From contig NZ_CP084061.1 of assembly GCF_020215665.1 (NCBI RefSeq), positions 1,054,001-1,118,000 on the forward strand: a stretch of 64,000 nt of DNA, written 5' to 3'. The notes under the pieces were generated by a model that was not told the origin of the DNA, made no database searches, and worked only from the letters and a program-made list of their open reading frames with translations. Below, one piece after another: positions 9,217 through 19,261 of the stretch; positions within the stretch are counted from its first letter, which is position 1; each line of letters opens with the position of its first letter. Source of the DNA: Blautia parvula (GTDB taxonomy: Bacteria > Bacillota > Clostridia > Lachnospirales > Lachnospiraceae). The translations under genes were made by a program, and so were the position numbers.

Positions 9217-9708
9217 TTAGCTGGAATAATTCTCAAGGAAACTGTAGAGTTCATCTGTCCCCACGATCTCTTTGCCTCCCAGCACCTCCGCCTGTTCCTC
9301 GCTTGGCAGTGCTTCCAGAGGAATGTCCGTGTACTCAAAGACTTCCTTTCCATCTTCCAGATAAACGACCAGGCTGCCGTTTTCCATACGGACACAGTAG
9401 CGTGTCTCCTGATCGGATGCGGACACATCTCCCAGCTCCTGCCGCAGTACCACCTGGTTGTCAGCGTAGGAGGATACCCGGTAACGTTCCTTCACCAGTT
9501 TTCCTGTATCCGAATTGAAGGATTCAAAGACATAGTCACTATCCCTGGAAAACGGATTGGCGGAGACCTGCTTTCCCATCAAAGCGCTCTCCTGTTCCAG
9601 CCGGTTCATCCTGTCTCTCAGAGAGGTGAGCTGATAACTCAGGAAAAACCCACAGCTCAGGAAGAAAATGGCAAAGACAAGGCCGATACTATAAAAAATT
9701 CTTTTCAT
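9217..9708 (-). CDS. Membrane-anchored protein with BofC-like C terminus
   Basis: 163 residues with one N-terminal membrane segment (IGLVFAIFFLSCGFFLSYQL, residues about 7-26), a short coiled-coil stretch (LTSLRDRMNRLEQE), then an extracytoplasmic region. The end (VVYLEDGKEVFEYTDIPLEA and nearby) resembles the bypass-of-forespore C-terminal domain of sporulation checkpoint proteins. That assignment is from the pattern only, and the protein could be an unrelated anchored protein. It lies between the DUF3048 lipoprotein gene and proB on the same strand with AAAGGAG ahead of its ATG. Confidence 0.6.
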   Translation of the reverse strand: MKRIFYSIGLVFAIFFLSCGFFLSYQLTSLRDRMNRLEQESALMGKQVSANPFSRDSDYVFESFNSDTGKLVKERYRVSSYADNQVVLRQELGDVSASDQETRYCVRMENGSLVVYLEDGKEVFEYTDIPLEALPSEEQAEVLGGKEIVGTDELYSFLENYSS

Positions 9709-9820
9709 GAAAGAATCACTCCTTTATTCATATAAACTATCTATGAATATTAGTATCGGCCTTTTTTTCCACTTTATTCAGTTATTCCCTGCATTTTCAA
9801 AAGCGCAGAAGAGATTTTTC

Positions 9821-11068
9821 TTATTGGGCGGGCACTTCGGCTGCACCGGTATCTTCCGGAGTCTCTGCGGGCACTTCTGTTCCCTGTGCCGCATCCGGGT
9901 TTTCCGCTGCGTCCGGATTCTCAGCAGCTTCCGGGGCTGCCGGTTCCGGGCCTGAGATTTCCACCTGGTCCGCATTGGTATCCTGGATAATGCAGATCCA
10001 GGTCTTTCCGGGATTCAGGGTGATCTCATTGCCGCCGGCATCGTAGTAATGGGTCGGTTCCCATTCGGAATCTTTCTTCCAGGTAATGTCAATGGCCTGG
10101 CCTTCCGTGATATACTTGCCGCTTCCTCCTGCCATCACGTTGATGTTCAGATATCCGTTATCGTCATAATTTTCCCAAGGGCAATACTGGAGGATGACAT
10201 TTTTGTAGCCCAGCTGGCTGCCTGTCAGCTCGTCAATCTGCGGTTCCCCGTACTGGGAACGGTAGTAAAGCTTATCCTCCGCGTTATAGTCAAACCACGG
10301 GTCATTGACGGAGTAATGGGGCTTTATCAGGGTTGCGGGTGTGCCCCCTGCGGGAGCTGCCTCCTTGCCCACCCATGCGAACTGGAAATGTCCTTTGTAC
10401 TCCGGGGAATACTCCTGGCTGTAGGCATTGATCTCAATTCCCTTCTGCAGTCCCGCAAAGCTTGTGTATGCGTTGTGGGGTGCCACACGGTCTGTAGTAC
10501 GGTAGTAGACATCCGCACCGTATCCTGAGAGGCCGCTTAGATTATTGACTTCCGGCAGTTCCAGATAGGGAAGGGCGTAAGCTGCCTGTCCATAATGAGC
10601 GTAGATCGCTTCAAATTCCATGGCATAGAAAATATAGTAATCCCTGCAGCTTCTCACAGAGCCGATTTTCTCCAGATTGTCGTAATCCTCAAAAATACCC
10701 ATAAGCCTGGTAATACCGCCCTCCACAGGTGCCTCATACACAACACCTGCATTGGCAATTCCCGCCTGGGGGACCGCTGCCTGGATATTGTTCAGCATAA
10801 CAGCCACGGGCCTTCTCTGTCCGATGGCAGGACTTACATACTCTCCTGTCAGGTAACTTTTCATCATGCCCTCAGGGATCTGTTCCGTCTCCGGTTCTTT
10901 TGGCTGCAGTACAATCTCCTTGACCTCTTCTTTTTCCTCAGGCTCCTCTACCGTCTCCTGCGGAATCTCCTTTTTCTCAGCCTCTTTCTTTTTCCCGCAT
11001 CCTGCAAGCAGTGTGGACGCACAGACGGCTCCCACCAGCAGCCATGCGAGATATTTTTTTGTTCTCAT
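9821..11068 (-). CDS. DUF3048 domain lipoprotein (YerB-like)
   Basis: 415-residue secreted lipoprotein. The signal peptide ends in a lipobox (LLAGC, Cys about 24), followed by a charged Glu/Lys-rich linker. The body carries the DUF3048 segments RRPVAVMLNNIQAAVPQAGI, VYEAPVEGGITRLMGIFED and IGSVRSCRDYY. The C-terminal tail is a low-complexity Pro/Ala/Glu stretch with repeats (AAENPD twice). The family includes YerB of B. subtilis; its biochemical role is not settled. It precedes ybeY's 3' end by 17 bp in reverse order, and is probably read from the ybeY/phoH side. Confidence 0.9.
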   Translation of the reverse strand: MRTKKYLAWLLVGAVCASTLLAGCGKKKEAEKKEIPQETVEEPEEKEEVKEIVLQPKEPETEQIPEGMMKSYLTGEYVSPAIGQRRPVAVMLNNIQAAVPQAGIANAGVVYEAPVEGGITRLMGIFEDYDNLEKIGSVRSCRDYYIFYAMEFEAIYAHYGQAAYALPYLELPEVNNLSGLSGYGADVYYRTTDRVAPHNAYTSFAGLQKGIEINAYSQEYSPEYKGHFQFAWVGKEAAPAGGTPATLIKPHYSVNDPWFDYNAEDKLYYRSQYGEPQIDELTGSQLGYKNVILQYCPWENYDDNGYLNINVMAGGSGKYITEGQAIDITWKKDSEWEPTHYYDAGGNEITLNPGKTWICIIQDTNADQVEISGPEPAAPEAAENPDAAENPDAAQGTEVPAETPEDTGAAEVPAQ

Positions 11069-11085
11069 AATTTTCCTCCAATTTC

Positions 11086-11580
11086 TTATCTGCGGATTCC
11101 AAGCCCTTCAAGGATGGCCTCCTGTTTTGCTTCCATGACAGCAGCCTCTTCCTCTGACATATGATCATAGCCCATCAGATGCAGCATGCTGTGGGCTACA
11201 AGAAACGCAAATTCCCGTACAGCGCCATGTCCGTACTGCACGGCCTGCTGAAGCATTCTGGGCACTGCGATCATAATATCCCCTAAAATCAGCTCCCCTG
11301 TCTCAGGATGGAATGCGTCCTCGGATTCCTCTAAGAAGGAAAAATCCCCCGGTGTATCATAATCCAGCATGGGAAAGGACAGCACATCTGTCACCCTGTC
11401 TATCTCACGGAATTCCCGGTTCGTTCTTTGGATGTCCTCATCTGTGGTGAGTACTAAGCTCACTTCGGCCTCATAGGGACAGTTTTCAGAATCCAGGGCT
11501 GCTTCCACAACCTGCCGGGCAATGGACTCATAATCAAAATCCACATTTCCGGGATATTCCTTGTCAATATTCAGTGTCAT
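11086..11580 (-). CDS. ybeY: Endoribonuclease YbeY (rRNA maturation)
   Basis: Single-strand RNase involved in 16S rRNA 3' end maturation and ribosome quality control. The zinc-binding signature HSMLHLMGYDH (H-x3-H-x5-H) is near the C terminus, and the family motif NREFREIDRVTDVLSFP is present. Length, 164 aa, is normal. It lies 55 bp downstream of phoH on the same strand, the conserved phoH-ybeY order of Firmicutes. Confidence 0.97.
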   Translation of the reverse strand: MTLNIDKEYPGNVDFDYESIARQVVEAALDSENCPYEAEVSLVLTTDEDIQRTNREFREIDRVTDVLSFPMLDYDTPGDFSFLEESEDAFHPETGELILGDIMIAVPRMLQQAVQYGHGAVREFAFLVAHSMLHLMGYDHMSEEEAAVMEAKQEAILEGLGIRR

Positions 11581-11635
11581 ACAATTTCCTCCCCATTATT
11601 CTCTTTTGTATGAGTTTCTATCGGTTATTATTCAT

Positions 11636-12637
11636 TTATTTTCTGCGCATATGCGTCTGTCTGCCGGACGGTCCCGGCTTTTTATCCGCCTCTGCTTTCT
11701 CAAATGCCTTCACAATATCCTTCACAAGCCTGTTTCTGACCACATCCCGGTTATTCAGCCGCACTATACCGATCCCGTCAATGGAACCCAGGATAGCGGC
11801 GCATTTTTCCAGTCCGGAATCTGTGTTCTTTGGAAGGTCAATCTGTGTCACATCTCCGGTCAGGACCATTTTTGATCCTTCTCCGAGCCTGGTCAGGGCC
11901 ATTTTGAGGGTTGAGAGTGAGGCGTTCTGACTTTCATCTATGATAATGCTTGCCCGGTTCAGGGTTCTGCCCCGCATATAGGCAAGCGGTGCGATCTCGA
12001 TGGTTCCCCGCTCCAGATATTTCTGGACCTGTTCATTTCCCAGAATATCGTTGAGGGCGTCATAGAGAGGGCGAAGATAGGGGTCTACCTTCTGGGATAA
12101 ATCTCCCGGAAGAAAGCCCAGCCGTTCCTCCCCGGCCTCAATTGCCGGACGGCTCATAATGATACGCTCAATATTGCCGTTTTTCAGATCCGCCACAGCC
12201 TGGGCAACCGCCAGATATGTCTTTCCGGTACCGGCAGGGCCGATGCAGATATTTACCGTATTTTCCTTTAGGGCTTTGGCATAGTTCTTCTGGCCGATGG
12301 TCTTGCATTTAATGGGACGGTTTCTGTGGGCAAGGACAATGACATCGGACATGGCCTTCATGGTTTCCTCAATCTCTCCTGCCTGGATGGATTCCAGCAC
12401 GCGGTAGACTACATCCGTGTCAATCTTCTCTTTTCTGTCATGAATGTCCCGGAGGGATTTGAGAGTACGCACTGCACTCTGTACAGCCTGCTCAGAATCT
12501 CCGAGAATCTCCACATGGGAGTTTCTGGCGTTTATTGAAACAGACAGGGCATTTTCAATGAGCTTTGCATTGCTGTCCTGAACACCGAAAACATCCATCT
12601 GCTGATCTAGTGTAAATTCTAGTTCCTGCTCCTGCAA
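11636..12637 (-). CDS. phoH: PhoH family ATPase
   Basis: PhoH-like P-loop protein, 333 aa, normally adjacent to ybeY. Walker A is GPAGTGKTYLA and Walker B is IIIDESQNAS. The start is a TTG at 12637 with a GAGGAG ribosome site 7 bp before it (protein LQEQELEFTLDQQMD); a longer frame to 12694 has no ribosome site. Upstream, where yqfD is expected in most Clostridia, the sequence instead passes within 80 bp into a decayed IS30 transposase. This marks one edge of the inserted island. Confidence 0.94.
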   Translation of the reverse strand: MQEQELEFTLDQQMDVFGVQDSNAKLIENALSVSINARNSHVEILGDSEQAVQSAVRTLKSLRDIHDRKEKIDTDVVYRVLESIQAGEIEETMKAMSDVIVLAHRNRPIKCKTIGQKNYAKALKENTVNICIGPAGTGKTYLAVAQAVADLKNGNIERIIMSRPAIEAGEERLGFLPGDLSQKVDPYLRPLYDALNDILGNEQVQKYLERGTIEIAPLAYMRGRTLNRASIIIDESQNASLSTLKMALTRLGEGSKMVLTGDVTQIDLPKNTDSGLEKCAAILGSIDGIGIVRLNNRDVVRNRLVKDIVKAFEKAEADKKPGPSGRQTHMRRK

Positions 12638-12716
12638 ATAATTTCTCCTCGCTTTCCTGCAAATTACAAAAATCCAAATTAAATTATACTGCAACTCTCC
12701 GGCTTTTTCAAGCCCC

Positions 12717-13480
12717 GGGGATTTTGAGCTCTTTACCCTTAAAGACCGTATCTACATCGAGAATTCCTTGTGTAAAGGCTATACCTTTAAAGATATCGCC
12801 AAATACCTGGGTATAGACTCGACTACCATATCGAAAGAGGTCAAAACACACTGCTTTTCTGATTGATATCATAAAGGTACTTTTTACAATGCCAAAAACT
12901 TCTGCATCCATCGCTATTATTGTAAGAAGACCAATGCTTGCGGCAAGATCCTTCTGTGTGGCATCAAATGTACTTCCTGTCCTACCCGTAATCAAACCTG
13001 CCCTGATTTTGAGCGTGAACTTACGTTGAAATGGACACGGTCCATTCTTCGCGTGAATCAAAGAAAACGTTGTTAACCTTCTTTTTCACAAAGGAAAAAT
13101 TCTTCCTGGCATTCCTGATGAACCGCTGCACGAAAGGTGCTGTACGCCTTGTTTTTGACCATCTTGAAAAACGTTTAGGAACTTACAATTTCTTATCTCT
13201 GTTTGAATATCTGCTTACAGACAGAGATAAGAAATGGGTGATCCGGAAGCACTGGAAACAGGCATGGAGGGAATCCAACGAACCAGCATTTATTATTGTG
13301 ATCCTATGAGAAGCGGAAAAAGGCGGTGTGGAGCAACTCACATAATGCTCCGTATTGTACTTCCAAATGGTATTAGCCAAGAAAAAGTCTTGATGGCAGA
13401 CCACCTTATGACACTGCGTTAGAATCATAATGTGGTCGGTAGAATTTAGTCCAGCACACAAAATCCCAGTGGCCCGTTTG
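12717..13480 (+). pseudogene. Decayed IS30-family transposase
   Basis: Fragments of one IS30 transposase occur in order but in different frames. First is the N-terminal helix-turn-helix (LKDRIYIENSLCKGYTFKDI and then AKYLGIDSTTISKEV). Next is a Cys-rich piece (KTNACGKILLCGIKCTSCP). The catalytic-core end follows (LLTDRDKKWGDPEALETG-like, then RTSIYYCDPMRSG) and MLRIVLPNG. Frameshifts and stops break it several times and most of the DDE middle is missing, so it cannot be active. No clean inverted ends were located. It abuts phoH. Confidence 0.8.
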
Positions 13481-13692
13481 CCATGCCCTGAAACAGGATT
13501 TTTTGTAAGAAATCAGCATAATTATAACAGATATAGAAAATCTTTGTGTTAAAAACCTTATGATTTAAGCTGTATTTTAAATAGTGATGAAATTAAGTCT
13601 TACACTGGAATTTACTTTTTCAATTCAGCATGTACAGGCTCTCCTTACTCCAAGGTTAATAGTATTCTCCTTTGTTCTATAGCAAACTCCGA

Positions 13693-15231
13693 TTAGGTTT
13701 CCAGCATATTCAAACACATTTGGAGCAACAAGCGCACTTCCGGATTGTCCAAATCCATCTGCAGGATTTCTTCGATACGTTTAAGTCGGTAAATACAGGT
13801 ATTACGGTGCATATAAGCAGCACGTGCTGTATCTGCTATATTCCTCTCGTTGTCCAGATAAATACGCAAAAGAGGGATATAACGGTCACTCTTACGTCGG
13901 TCGTGTTCCATCAATCTTAAAAGGCCACTAGGTATCAAGGCCTCTTCGATCAGTTCCTCTTTACACTTCGATAAACAATAATATAATTCATAGTTTTCCC
14001 AATGATAACTCCAGAAAGACGGATCTTGAGAACGGCCAATTTTCAGTGCGATTTGCGCCTGTTTATAATAATAGTACAAGTTCTTGAAATCATTAAACTC
14101 CAGGCTTATACCTACATAACAAAATGAATCCCGTAGCATAGGTAATAAAAATTGCAAGATTATTTCCTTGGTATTCCCATGTGCAGATAACCTGAATACT
14201 ATGACCAGGGATTGGTCATAGAGTATATAGGTATCGTCAAAAGATAAAGTTGCTATTTGGTCAATTAATGAGTTTATGGTGGAACGGTCATCAGATTCCC
14301 GGAGTATAGTGATGCAAAAATAAGTATCATTTATTTCCCAATGCAAGAGTTTAAGAGCATCCGCTACTTTTTTATCGTCAACAATCTTGTGGCTCAACAG
14401 ATTATCCAGTAGATAGAGAACCTCCTTTGTCTGATAAAGACGCTCTATAGTTACATGGCCAAGCTCCTCCTGTATAACATCGCCCAAGATTTTTATAATA
14501 GCAATATCAAAATCTGTGATTGGATAAAGTATTTCGTCTATCTCCAACGTAGCCACATGCCTTCCGTTTTTAAAGATATTCTGATATACCCATCGATAGT
14601 CATAATGCTTGGAAGAAAAAATACCAGGATTCAAATCAGACTTTGTTGCGAGGTAGCTGTTGTCCATGATTAAATAATCAATTTCTTCAATAGAAGTACC
14701 CCGCTGTTTATTTTTAAAATATGTGTTCAGATAGTCCTGATAGAGTTTTGAGGTCTCTTTTCCTGGAAAACCAGGATATTGAAAAAGTATCTGATGAGCA
14801 CAGGTAACGAGACTAAAAGGATTTCTAATAAAAGACTGGGTGATTTTTCCATATTCTGATAACGGAAGATCTTGGTAATGAACCTTCCTCATCATTGTTT
14901 CCCACTGATAATATTTTTTGAATATAAGCTGAACCTTCCTTAAAATCTCCAATGGGGTAAAGGACGTTTCCAAACAGATATAATTACAGGACAGCAAACC
15001 TATTTCCGGGTTTATCTTTCCAATTACAATAAACGAGGGGGATGATGATGCATCAATATAAGCACGCAACTGCTCACTATAGCAGATATAGACAGCATCC
15101 GGCTCACAATGGTATTCACTGTCATACAGGATCGGATAAGCACACGGAAAAGTGGTGGGATCATCTAAATAATGAAAATCCGTACAACTTAGGTTTAGTT
15201 CTTTTTTGATAATCACTAGGTTCAAATTCAT
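13693..15231 (-). CDS. PucR/CdaR-type transcriptional regulator
   Basis: 512-residue regulator with a C-terminal PucR helix-turn-helix (NIADTARAAYMHRNTCIYRL then KRIEEILQMDLDNPEVRLLL, about residues 455-505). The large N-terminal and central part is a sensor region. Start ATG at 15231 (MNLNLVIIKK) has AAAGGAG 6 bp before it; an upstream in-frame ATG at 15300 lacks a site. The gene is divergent from the URO-D/transporter cluster across a 409-bp intergenic region, so it is the natural candidate to control that cluster. The region is more AT-rich than the neighbouring core genes. Confidence 0.82.
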   Translation of the reverse strand: MNLNLVIIKKELNLSCTDFHYLDDPTTFPCAYPILYDSEYHCEPDAVYICYSEQLRAYIDASSSPSFIVIGKINPEIGLLSCNYICLETSFTPLEILRKVQLIFKKYYQWETMMRKVHYQDLPLSEYGKITQSFIRNPFSLVTCAHQILFQYPGFPGKETSKLYQDYLNTYFKNKQRGTSIEEIDYLIMDNSYLATKSDLNPGIFSSKHYDYRWVYQNIFKNGRHVATLEIDEILYPITDFDIAIIKILGDVIQEELGHVTIERLYQTKEVLYLLDNLLSHKIVDDKKVADALKLLHWEINDTYFCITILRESDDRSTINSLIDQIATLSFDDTYILYDQSLVIVFRLSAHGNTKEIILQFLLPMLRDSFCYVGISLEFNDFKNLYYYYKQAQIALKIGRSQDPSFWSYHWENYELYYCLSKCKEELIEEALIPSGLLRLMEHDRRKSDRYIPLLRIYLDNERNIADTARAAYMHRNTCIYRLKRIEEILQMDLDNPEVRLLLQMCLNMLET

Positions 15232-15444
15232 ATGGGACTCCTTTGAATTGGAAAAGGATATGGCATTTGAATAATTATAACAAAAAATAAAGAGCAACAC
15301 AATAATATGTACAAATTAACCATAAATCATATCATAATTTGTTTGCTGATTCACTATTATTCTGTTTTTTCCACGATATAACGCTGGATATACAACAGCG
15401 CTTTCTTTAAACTGTTTTTCTAAAAATTAAAATATAGTTAAAAT

Positions 15445-15530
15445 AACCAAAATAGTAACTACTAATTGGTATGTAATGTAGTATATGGCTAATCTAACCA
15501 TATAATATCAAAAACTACGTACATTATAAA
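15445..15530. promoter_or_regulatory. Divergent promoter region with nested inverted repeats
   Basis: Within the 409-bp gap 15232-15640 lies ATATGG (15483-15488) paired with CCATAT (15498-15503). An outer, imperfect pair consists of TAATGT-GTAGT before and ACTAC-TACATTA after. A TATAAT sits at 15501-15506. The symmetry is what a dimeric regulator such as the divergent PucR protein could bind, but no start site was determined. The rest of the gap is AT-rich without a gene. Confidence 0.45.
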
Positions 15531-15640
15531 GATTATGTAATCATAAGACAACTGGTAAAATGTTTATTACAAAGGAATCTCTATACAGCGGATTCCCTAT
15601 ACCCACATACAAAATGTACAAAATAAAGGAGGAATTTTTT

Positions 15641-16630
15641 ATGTTGACCAAACGTCAAAACTTGCTGGAGACCATCAAAGGCGGAAATCCTGACCGGTAT
15701 GTGAATCAGTTCGAGCCATTCGCACTGCAGTTTATGACTCCCCGCGAGGTACGTTTTCCTGAACCAGACTATGGTGGAGCCCCCAGAAGGAACTGGTTCG
15801 GTGTACTCATCCAGTGGCCCAAGGGAACTCCTGGTTCTTTTCCGGTTCACGGTAATCAGAAAGTAATCAAGGATATCACCCACTGGAAAGATTTTGTTAC
15901 TATGCCGGACACCAATTATTCTGAAGAAGAATGGGCGCCTTGGGTTGCCGAGGCTGAAAAGGTGGACAGAAACGAACAGTTTGTTACCTATTTTGCATGG
16001 CCTGGCATTTTTGAGAGCCTCCATTATCTGATGGGTATGGAGGATTCTTTGGTCAATTTCTATGAGGAACCGGAATGTATGCACGAACTGATTGATTTCC
16101 TCACAGAGTATGAGCTAAGAATGGCCGATACCGTCTGCGACCATATCCATCCCGACGCTATTTACCGCCACGATGACTGGGGCAGCCAGCTTTCCACCTT
16201 TATGTCAAAGCAGATGTTCCGGGAGTTTCTACTGGAGCCAACAAAGAAGATTTATGATTATTATCGCAGCAAAGGCGTGGTGCTGGTTGTTCACCACACT
16301 GACTCCTACTGCGAGACCTTTGTTCCAGAAATGATTGAAGCTGGAATCGACATCTGGCAGGGTGCCATGTCCACCAACAATTTGCCCAAGATTCTGCAGG
16401 AATACGGCAAGGACATCACAATCATGGGCGGTATTGACAACGGCAAGATCGACCGCAAGGATTGGACAAAGGAAGCCATTAATGCAGAGACAGACCGAAT
16501 CTGCGAACTGTGCGGCACCAAATATTTTATCCCCAACACAACTTATGGCGGTGTAGGCAGTGTATATGAAGGTGTATATGAAGCCGTATCCAATGAGATC
16601 AATGTACTCAGCAAAAAATTTTTCAAATAA
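15641..16630 (+). CDS. URO-D fold protein, MtaA-like (cluster protein 1)
   Basis: 329 residues; ATG at 15641 follows AAAGGAGG. The uroporphyrinogen-decarboxylase/methyltransferase fold is recognised from the pattern HHTDSYCETFVPEMIEAGID, then TIMGGIDNGKID near the C terminus. The family covers true heme-pathway UroD and cobalamin methyltransferases such as MtaA/MtbA that bind Zn through His and Cys; HHTDSYC fits such a site. No other heme-pathway gene is nearby. Context (second URO-D protein, two transporters, divergent regulator) favours a catabolic role on an imported substrate, possibly methyl transfer. No corrinoid protein is encoded in the window, so the reaction is unassigned. Confidence 0.82.
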   Translation: MLTKRQNLLETIKGGNPDRYVNQFEPFALQFMTPREVRFPEPDYGGAPRRNWFGVLIQWPKGTPGSFPVHGNQKVIKDITHWKDFVTMPDTNYSEEEWAPWVAEAEKVDRNEQFVTYFAWPGIFESLHYLMGMEDSLVNFYEEPECMHELIDFLTEYELRMADTVCDHIHPDAIYRHDDWGSQLSTFMSKQMFREFLLEPTKKIYDYYRSKGVVLVVHHTDSYCETFVPEMIEAGIDIWQGAMSTNNLPKILQEYGKDITIMGGIDNGKIDRKDWTKEAINAETDRICELCGTKYFIPNTTYGGVGSVYEGVYEAVSNEINVLSKKFFK

Positions 16631-16655
16631 AAATCCATCGCGAAAGAGGTAAAAT

Positions 16656-17903
16656 ATGAATAAAGAAACTGAAAAACTATATAAAGAAAGAGAAAAACGC
16701 TATAACGATGCTATTGCACTGAAAGAAACAGACCGTGTGCCGGTTATGTCTCCCGAAGGCGTTCTTCCGCTTGTTTTAAACGGAGCCACTAACAAGGATG
16801 CTTTCTATAATCATCAGAAAGCCATCCAGGCATCTGTGAATTTTTTTAAAACTCACCCCATCATTGATGCAGCCATTCCTCAGGCGCTTTACAGCGGCAA
16901 GTCCAATGAATTGGCCCAGACAATCATGATTGACTGGCCGGGACGTCCCGGAACAAAGGTACCGGATTTTTCCAATCATCAGGTGCAGGAATTTGAGTTT
17001 ATGACTGAGAATGAATATCCGGAGATTCTGAAAGATTACACTGGCTTCATGTTCCGAAAGTATTTTCCCAAGGCATTCCCTGGCTTAAAGGGTTTCTCCT
17101 GTTTTGACATCAATCCAGCATTTATGCAAGGAACCATCCCGCTTGCCCCGCTGTTTGCTCCGGAAGCCGTGGAAACCTACAAAACCCTGATCAAGATGGC
17201 AGAAGAAGAGCGAAAGGTTGCCACAGGAAATGAACAGTTGGCGCAGGAAATTATCGAACTGGGATTCCCTATATCCATGGATGGCGGCGGTGAGGTCCCG
17301 TTTGATATTATTGGCGATTTCTTCCGCGGCACACTGGCTACCCTAACGGATCAGATCGACTATGAAGATGAGCTTGAAGAGCTGTGCTACCTCTTTGCTG
17401 ATATGCAGATTGCCAGCTTTCAATATTATAAGGATGCAGGCCTGACGGTACGTAAATGCTGTTTCCCGATGCACAAGGGGATGGACGGTTTTATGAGCGC
17501 TAAACAGTACGAAAAGTTATACTGGAAGCCGTTCAAAAAAGTTATCAATGCGCTGGTTGACATGAACGTTGTACCATATCTGTACACTGAAGGCAAATAC
17601 AACACCCGTCTGGAACAGCTAACCGATCTGCCAAAGGGTAAATGTATGATTCACTTTGAAATCGTGGATATGAAAAATGCAAAGAAGACTCTGGGCAGCA
17701 ACTCTTGTATCGTAGGAAACTTCCCGGCAGCACTGCTGTTAAATGGTAGCAAAGAACAGGTAGTGGACAAGGTCAAAGAGTTGTTGGATATCTGTGCTCC
17801 CGGCGGTGGCTATATCTTTGATTTCGACGGTTCCGCCGATATAGGAAAACCGGAAAATGTAGAAGCCATGTATGAGGCGGTTGAGAAATACGGCAAATAT
17901 TAA
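16656..17903 (+). CDS. URO-D fold protein (cluster protein 2)
   Basis: 415-residue member of the same fold, starting 25 bp after the first with an AGAGG site. Recognisable parts are ALKETDRVPVMSPEG at the N terminus, EVPFDIIGDFFRGT in the middle, and IHFEIVDMKNAKKTLGSNSC followed by IVGNFPAALLLNGS. Unlike protein 1 the HHTDSYC-type site is replaced by PYLYTEGKYNTRLE, so the pair is probably not redundant. Homologues of this longer type occur next to methyltransferase and corrinoid systems. Function is unknown; a two-component demethylase or dehydroxylase-like activity are guesses only. Confidence 0.8.
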   Translation: MNKETEKLYKEREKRYNDAIALKETDRVPVMSPEGVLPLVLNGATNKDAFYNHQKAIQASVNFFKTHPIIDAAIPQALYSGKSNELAQTIMIDWPGRPGTKVPDFSNHQVQEFEFMTENEYPEILKDYTGFMFRKYFPKAFPGLKGFSCFDINPAFMQGTIPLAPLFAPEAVETYKTLIKMAEEERKVATGNEQLAQEIIELGFPISMDGGGEVPFDIIGDFFRGTLATLTDQIDYEDELEELCYLFADMQIASFQYYKDAGLTVRKCCFPMHKGMDGFMSAKQYEKLYWKPFKKVINALVDMNVVPYLYTEGKYNTRLEQLTDLPKGKCMIHFEIVDMKNAKKTLGSNSCIVGNFPAALLLNGSKEQVVDKVKELLDICAPGGGYIFDFDGSADIGKPENVEAMYEAVEKYGKY

Positions 17904-18010
17904 TAATGAAATGCTAATGAAAATGAGGCTTCGTGCATGATTGTGAGTGTTCTCTGCCCACAGGTATCCACGAAAAACTCGATAAATCGCAGAATTTGAA
18001 AGGGGAAAAT

Positions 18011-19210
18011 ATGTGTCTTAAATGGTCTAAAGGGAAAATTGCAATGTTTTTTATCACTTTAGTTTCACTGAACGTGATTGTTATGATGGATCTTGCAATT
18101 GTTCCGGTTATCGGTTCCATCTATGAAGCATTTTCGGAACAGACGGGGGCAGTAAATGTATTTTTATCTATTCCCGCAATCATTGCCATGTTCAGCTTTC
18201 TGACTCCATTTATCGTCAAACTAACGGGCAAGAAAAATTTGATCATTATTTGTGCAGCACTCTATGCAGCATCCACTATCTTCGGTGCCGCTATTGAGAA
18301 TATCTATTATATGATTGTAGTAAGATTTGTAGCAGGTCTTGCCTATGGTCTTGTAAACGTGTTGTATGTCATGATAATTGCTGATGTGTTTGTGGATGAA
18401 ACAAAGCGTACCAGCTTTATGGGCATCTACATGGGACTGCAGGCCGGTATCGGCTCACTAATGAGCTTTTTCTCCGGTATTCTGGCACAGAGAGGCTGGA
18501 GAAACTCCTACCATCTGTTCTGGATCAGCATTCCGGTTTTGATTCTCTGCATCTTCTTCCTGCCAAGTGATAAGGAAACTGCAGCTGCAAATCCTGCTGC
18601 GGCTGCCCCTGCCGAAATAGTGGACAAAAAATCAAAATCAAAAGGCAGCTACGGAGGTCGTTTTATCGAACTCATGGGTATCTTGCTGATTATGCAGATT
18701 CTGTACTATGTATGTTTCCAGTTTGTTTCTGTCTATGTTGAGGAAAATGCCCTGGGAACCACGGCACTGACAGGCATCGTATCCTCCGGCCAAACGATTG
18801 CCAGTGCAATTCTGTGTTTTACCATCGGCATTGTGTACAGAAAGTTCAAAGCAAAAACCGGCAGCCTTCTGCTTTTGCTTTTTGCTGCGGGTATGCTTTT
18901 GATGTACTTCGTCCGCACACCCGGTACTGCCATCGCTGGCGCAGCCATGATGGGCGGCGCGTACGGTGCATTCTTTGCATGGCTTCTCGCCTATCTGCCA
19001 AACATCGTAGCCGCAGAAAAAGTCGAGATGGCTATCAGTGTTGCCACCACTGTATGCTTTGTCGGAATGTTCCTGACACCATATCTGGTACAGCCGTTGA
19101 TTACTGTTTTGGGCGGCGTATCACCTATCTATCTTTATGGTGGTATTATCTCAACTGTAATGGTAGTATTGGAGTTTATGGCCAGCTTTAAGAGTAAAGT
19201 AAAAGCATAA
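18011..19210 (+). CDS. MFS transporter
   Basis: 399-residue major-facilitator protein with about 12 hydrophobic segments. The best-placed start is ATG 18011 after AAAGGGGAAAAT; a longer frame from 17933 has no ribosome site. Characteristic features are the MFS loop region FVDETKRTSFMGIYMG, and a cytoplasmic loop rich in Ala/Lys/Ser (KETAAANPAAAAPAEIVDKK) between the two halves. It lies between the URO-D genes and a second transporter, suggesting uptake of the cluster's substrate or export of a product. Confidence 0.88.
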   Translation: MCLKWSKGKIAMFFITLVSLNVIVMMDLAIVPVIGSIYEAFSEQTGAVNVFLSIPAIIAMFSFLTPFIVKLTGKKNLIIICAALYAASTIFGAAIENIYYMIVVRFVAGLAYGLVNVLYVMIIADVFVDETKRTSFMGIYMGLQAGIGSLMSFFSGILAQRGWRNSYHLFWISIPVLILCIFFLPSDKETAAANPAAAAPAEIVDKKSKSKGSYGGRFIELMGILLIMQILYYVCFQFVSVYVEENALGTTALTGIVSSGQTIASAILCFTIGIVYRKFKAKTGSLLLLLFAAGMLLMYFVRTPGTAIAGAAMMGGAYGAFFAWLLAYLPNIVAAEKVEMAISVATTVCFVGMFLTPYLVQPLITVLGGVSPIYLYGGIISTVMVVLEFMASFKSKVKA

Positions 19211-19261
19211 CCAAAAGAAAAGTACAGCGAAGCCTTGATGCCTCGCTGGGGGAGAGATGTA